From positions 1-48,448 of the forward strand of contig CAKPDY010000011.1 of NCBI GenBank assembly GCA_934149165.1: a DNA stretch of 48,448 nt. The letters are read 5' to 3'. The notes beneath the pieces are model-generated. The model saw nothing but the letters and a program-made list of their open reading frames with translations. It did not search any database and was not told where the DNA came from. Positions 46,119 to 48,448 of this stretch are shown in pieces. A program made the translations under genes and the position numbers. Every line of letters starts with the position of its first letter. Within the stretch, counting starts at the first letter, position 1. This stretch comes from an uncultured Clostridia bacterium (lineage in GTDB: Bacteria; Bacillota; Clostridia; TANB77; CAG-508).

Positions 46119-47915
46119 CTACTCCATACATTTTTCTTTAATCTCCCTAGCTAATTCTAAATTAATTCCTTTTATTTTTGCAATTTCTTCCACATTAGCC
46201 TTTCCAATATTTTCAATACTACCAAATGTTTTAAGTAACATTGCCTTTTTCATTGTTCCTACACCTTTAATATTATCTAAAATAGATTTACTAACTGATG
46301 CATTTCTTAATTTTTTATGATATCCAATAGCTACATCATGAACCGAATCTTGAAATAAAGTAATTGCATTTTTCAAATTTTCTGAAATATTAAATTCTTC
46401 CCTTTTATTATTAATTAAAGCTCTAGTTTGATGTTTATTATTTTTAACCATTCCATAAATTCCAATTTTTCCATCTAATCCAACGCTTTTAACTGCTTCT
46501 TCTGCTGCATGAATTTGTGTAATACCACCATCAACAAAAATTAAATCTGGTAATTTTCCAAAACCACCATCAGGATTTTCCAAAGATTGTTTTAATCTTC
46601 TTGTTATAACTTCATTCATACATTTTGGGTCATCTTGACCTATAACAGTTTTTATTTTAAACCTTCTGGATAGATTTTTTTTAATAACACCATCAACCAT
46701 AACACTCATACCTGCAACCATAAATTCTCCAGATATGTTCGATATATCAAATGTTTCAATTTTTCTAGGTGTTTTTTCTAAATTTAAAATTTCTTTTATT
46801 TCATTAACAACACTATATCTATCCTTTTCTTTATTGTCTAATGTAATTTTAGCATTATTTTCCGCCATTTCAACTAAACGCATTTTTTCACCTTTTACTG
46901 GTGTTTTTATTTCAACCTTTTTATTAGCATTTTGAGTTAATAATAATTCAATTACATCTTTATCTTCCATATTATATTTACACATAATTTTATTTGGCAA
47001 AATTTGTCTTCCTATATAATATTGCTTTATAAAATTTGAAACTAATTCTGAATTATTTTCATCTGTTAAACCTTTATAAAAATAGTGTTCTCTACCAATC
47101 ATTTTACTTTTTCTAATAAAAAACACTTCTATACAAATTTCAAACTCATTTTTTGCAATTCCAATAACATCAATATCATTTTCATTTATATTAGAAACCT
47201 TTTGTTTTTCTGAAATTCTTTGAATAGCAATTATTTTATCTCGTATATATGCCGCTTTTTCAAAGTTCATTTTTTTAGATTCTTCTTGCATTTCCTGTTC
47301 CATTTTTTTTATAATTTTATCTGTTTTTCCATCTAATAAACTTATAATTTCATCAATTTGTTTTTTATATTCCTGTTTACTAATATAACCCATACATGGT
47401 GCAAAGCATTTTTTTATTTGATAATTTAAACATGCCCTATCTTTATATTTAAAACTTCTACATTGTCTAATTTTAAACTTATCTTTAATAAAATCAACCA
47501 TTTCCTTTGCGGCACCACTACTTGCATATGGTCCAAAATACTTTGCTCCATCATTCATAATTCTTCTTGTTACATATATGTCTGGATAATCTGCTTTTAT
47601 ATTAATTTTTATATATGGGTATGTTTTATCATCTTTTAATAATACATTAAATTTTGGCATATTTTTCTTTATTAAATTACATTCTAATATTAATGCTTCT
47701 GCTTCATTATCTGTAACTATATATTCAAAATGATCTATTAATGAGACCATGTTTTCTATTCTTTTAGTTTTATTATTTTTTCTAAAATATTGTCTAACTC
47801 TGTTTTTTAAAGATATTGCTTTACCAACATATATTATTTTATCGTCTTTATCATGCATAATATATACCCCTGGCTTGTTAGGCAATTTTTTTAACTCTGC
47901 TTCTATGTTAAACAC
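46119..47915 (-). CDS. uvrC: Excinuclease ABC subunit C
   Basis: UvrC makes both incisions in nucleotide excision repair. The N-terminal GIY-YIG nuclease has PGVYIMHDKDDKIIYVGKA. A Cys-rich CLNYQIKKCFAPCMGYI stretch and a UVR motif (KMNFEKAAYIRDKI) follow. The endonuclease V-like domain has DISNISGEFMVAGMSV, PDLIFVDGG, and the C-terminal HhH motif (LDNIKGVGTMKKAMLLKTFGS). The length of 598 aa is normal. The frame has no break. Confidence 0.97.
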   Translation of the reverse strand: MFNIEAELKKLPNKPGVYIMHDKDDKIIYVGKAISLKNRVRQYFRKNNKTKRIENMVSLIDHFEYIVTDNEAEALILECNLIKKNMPKFNVLLKDDKTYPYIKINIKADYPDIYVTRRIMNDGAKYFGPYASSGAAKEMVDFIKDKFKIRQCRSFKYKDRACLNYQIKKCFAPCMGYISKQEYKKQIDEIISLLDGKTDKIIKKMEQEMQEESKKMNFEKAAYIRDKIIAIQRISEKQKVSNINENDIDVIGIAKNEFEICIEVFFIRKSKMIGREHYFYKGLTDENNSELVSNFIKQYYIGRQILPNKIMCKYNMEDKDVIELLLTQNANKKVEIKTPVKGEKMRLVEMAENNAKITLDNKEKDRYSVVNEIKEILNLEKTPRKIETFDISNISGEFMVAGMSVMVDGVIKKNLSRRFKIKTVIGQDDPKCMNEVITRRLKQSLENPDGGFGKLPDLIFVDGGITQIHAAEEAVKSVGLDGKIGIYGMVKNNKHQTRALINNKREEFNISENLKNAITLFQDSVHDVAIGYHKKLRNASVSKSILDNIKGVGTMKKAMLLKTFGSIENIGKANVEEIAKIKGINLELAREIKEKCME

Positions 47916-48178
47916 GTACTACCTCCGCTTTTTTTATTTTTATTAGTTTTGAGTGTTTTTTATCAAGTATTGGTATAATTTTTTATTCTAAATTTCTTGG
48001 TACTGTAAAAGTTTATAAAATCATATTCATCAACATAAATATGGTTTGGAGCTAATTATACATTTATTATTAATATATTATTCAATATTATTAAATTTTA
48101 TTATATCCATTGTTTCTTTTCTTCTATAATTAATTTTTATTTTTCATATATTACAATTATTTTTTTCTATTTCAATTC

Positions 48179-48448
48179 TTATTTTAATTCTTCAATTTCT
48201 TCTTTAGTCAACTCAGTTAAATCCATTATTTCTTTTATATTAAATCCTTGTTGTAGCATTTTTTTTGCTATTTTTTTCTTGCTTTCTTCAATTCCGAGTT
48301 TTTTTGCCTTCTTCTACTCCGAGTTTTCCTGCCTTGTTCAATTCCGAGTTTTTTGCCTTCTTCTACTCCGAGTTTTCCTGCCTTGCTCAATTCCGAATTT
48401 TTATTCCTTTATCAATTCCATATTGTTCAATAGCATTTTGTTCCCTTA
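48179..48448 (-). CDS. C-terminal part of an Rpn-type nuclease, with four CGG shift sites (partial)
   Basis: The gene runs off the right edge. The N-terminus and the catalytic PD-(D/E)XK part are outside. The visible part begins REQNAIEQYGIDKGIKI and goes on in repeats of the GIEQGRKT-GVEEGKK type, ending KKKIAKKMLQQGFNIKEIMDLTELTKEEIEELK. This tail is typical of the Rpn/PD-(D/E)XK transposase-like nuclease family. The frame breaks at CGG codons with C at 48395, 48370, 48321 and 48296, each followed by GGA. The fifth CGG (48346) is out of frame, as CTC-GGA, and is read normally. The A runs before these sites vary in length (6 against 7 A), so base slippage in the runs is an alternative cause. 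Without shifts no long protein is possible. Confidence 0.65.
48293..48395 (-). repeat. Tandem repeats with CGG shift sites
   Basis: A 49-51 bp unit, made of two related halves of about 25 bases each containing ACTCGGA or CTCGGA, occurs about twice. The unit lengths are not multiples of three, yet the protein pattern of GxExG repeats continues through them if the C of each in-frame CGG is skipped. Confidence 0.75.

Noticed and set aside
1..48448. CRISPR array, tRNA or rRNA genes
   Set aside because: No repeat-spacer pattern and no tRNA cloverleaf or rRNA-like stretch was found on either strand by eye.

Overview
The window is about 48 kb of very AT-rich DNA (roughly a quarter to 30% G+C by eye) from a Firmicutes/Clostridia-type, probably spore-forming and anaerobic bacterium. 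The signs are the yqfC/yqfD/ybeY/dgkA/era/yqzL/recO block, a pdaA-like sporulation deacetylase, an Agr-type peptide quorum system, a T-box in front of valS, a flavin-dependent thymidylate synthase and enolase. No tRNA, rRNA or CRISPR array was seen. I think of uncultured gut Clostridia, but sequence alone does not fix the species.

Layout. 1-6814 (minus strand): ftsH, a PASTA class A PBP, dprA, folD. 6853-13497: four unrecognised proteins (51, 146, 1042 and 943 aa), one with an HD phosphohydrolase domain. 13616-16948: dxs and eno. 17089-18179 (plus): a HAD phosphatase and a small beta-rich protein. 18264-26002 (minus): thyX, trmL, valS with its T-box, a small membrane protein, a lacX-like mutarotase, rng, pth. 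26084-32035: recO, yqzL, era, dgkA-PAP2, ybeY, an unknown, yqfD, yqfC. Upstream of these a pdaA-like gene is cut in two by a 7.5 kb element (about 32492-40017) that carries a large serine recombinase, an HExxH protein, a paralogue of the 146 aa protein, an AlbA_2 regulator and hypotheticals. 40886-43928: agrA-agrC (plus) convergent with agrB-agrD (minus). 44078-48448: a pseudouridine synthase, a methyltransferase, a small membrane protein, uvrC and the 3' end of an Rpn-type nuclease gene.

The main discovery concerns decoding. Six genes (eno, rng, pth, the serine recombinase, the HExxH gene and the small paralogue gene) are each broken by one extra base. In every one the break lies at an in-frame CGG codon, and reading resumes at the overlapping GGA/GGT glycine codon (NNN-C-GGN). 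The Rpn-type gene at the window end shows the same thing four times in about 100 bases. In my manual scan of the genes, no in-frame CGG is read as ordinary arginine anywhere, while about 30 sense-strand CGG triplets out of frame are ignored. Invariant glycines and catalytic residues of enolase and peptidyl-tRNA hydrolase lie at or after the shift, so the shift should be efficient. This looks like a genome-wide recoding rule: CGG is a +1 frameshift site, or CGGN is a four-base glycine codon.

Other leads are the pdaA-interrupting element, which resembles the sporulation skin elements, the split and inverted agr locus, and two modules of large unknown proteins sharing a small partner protein.
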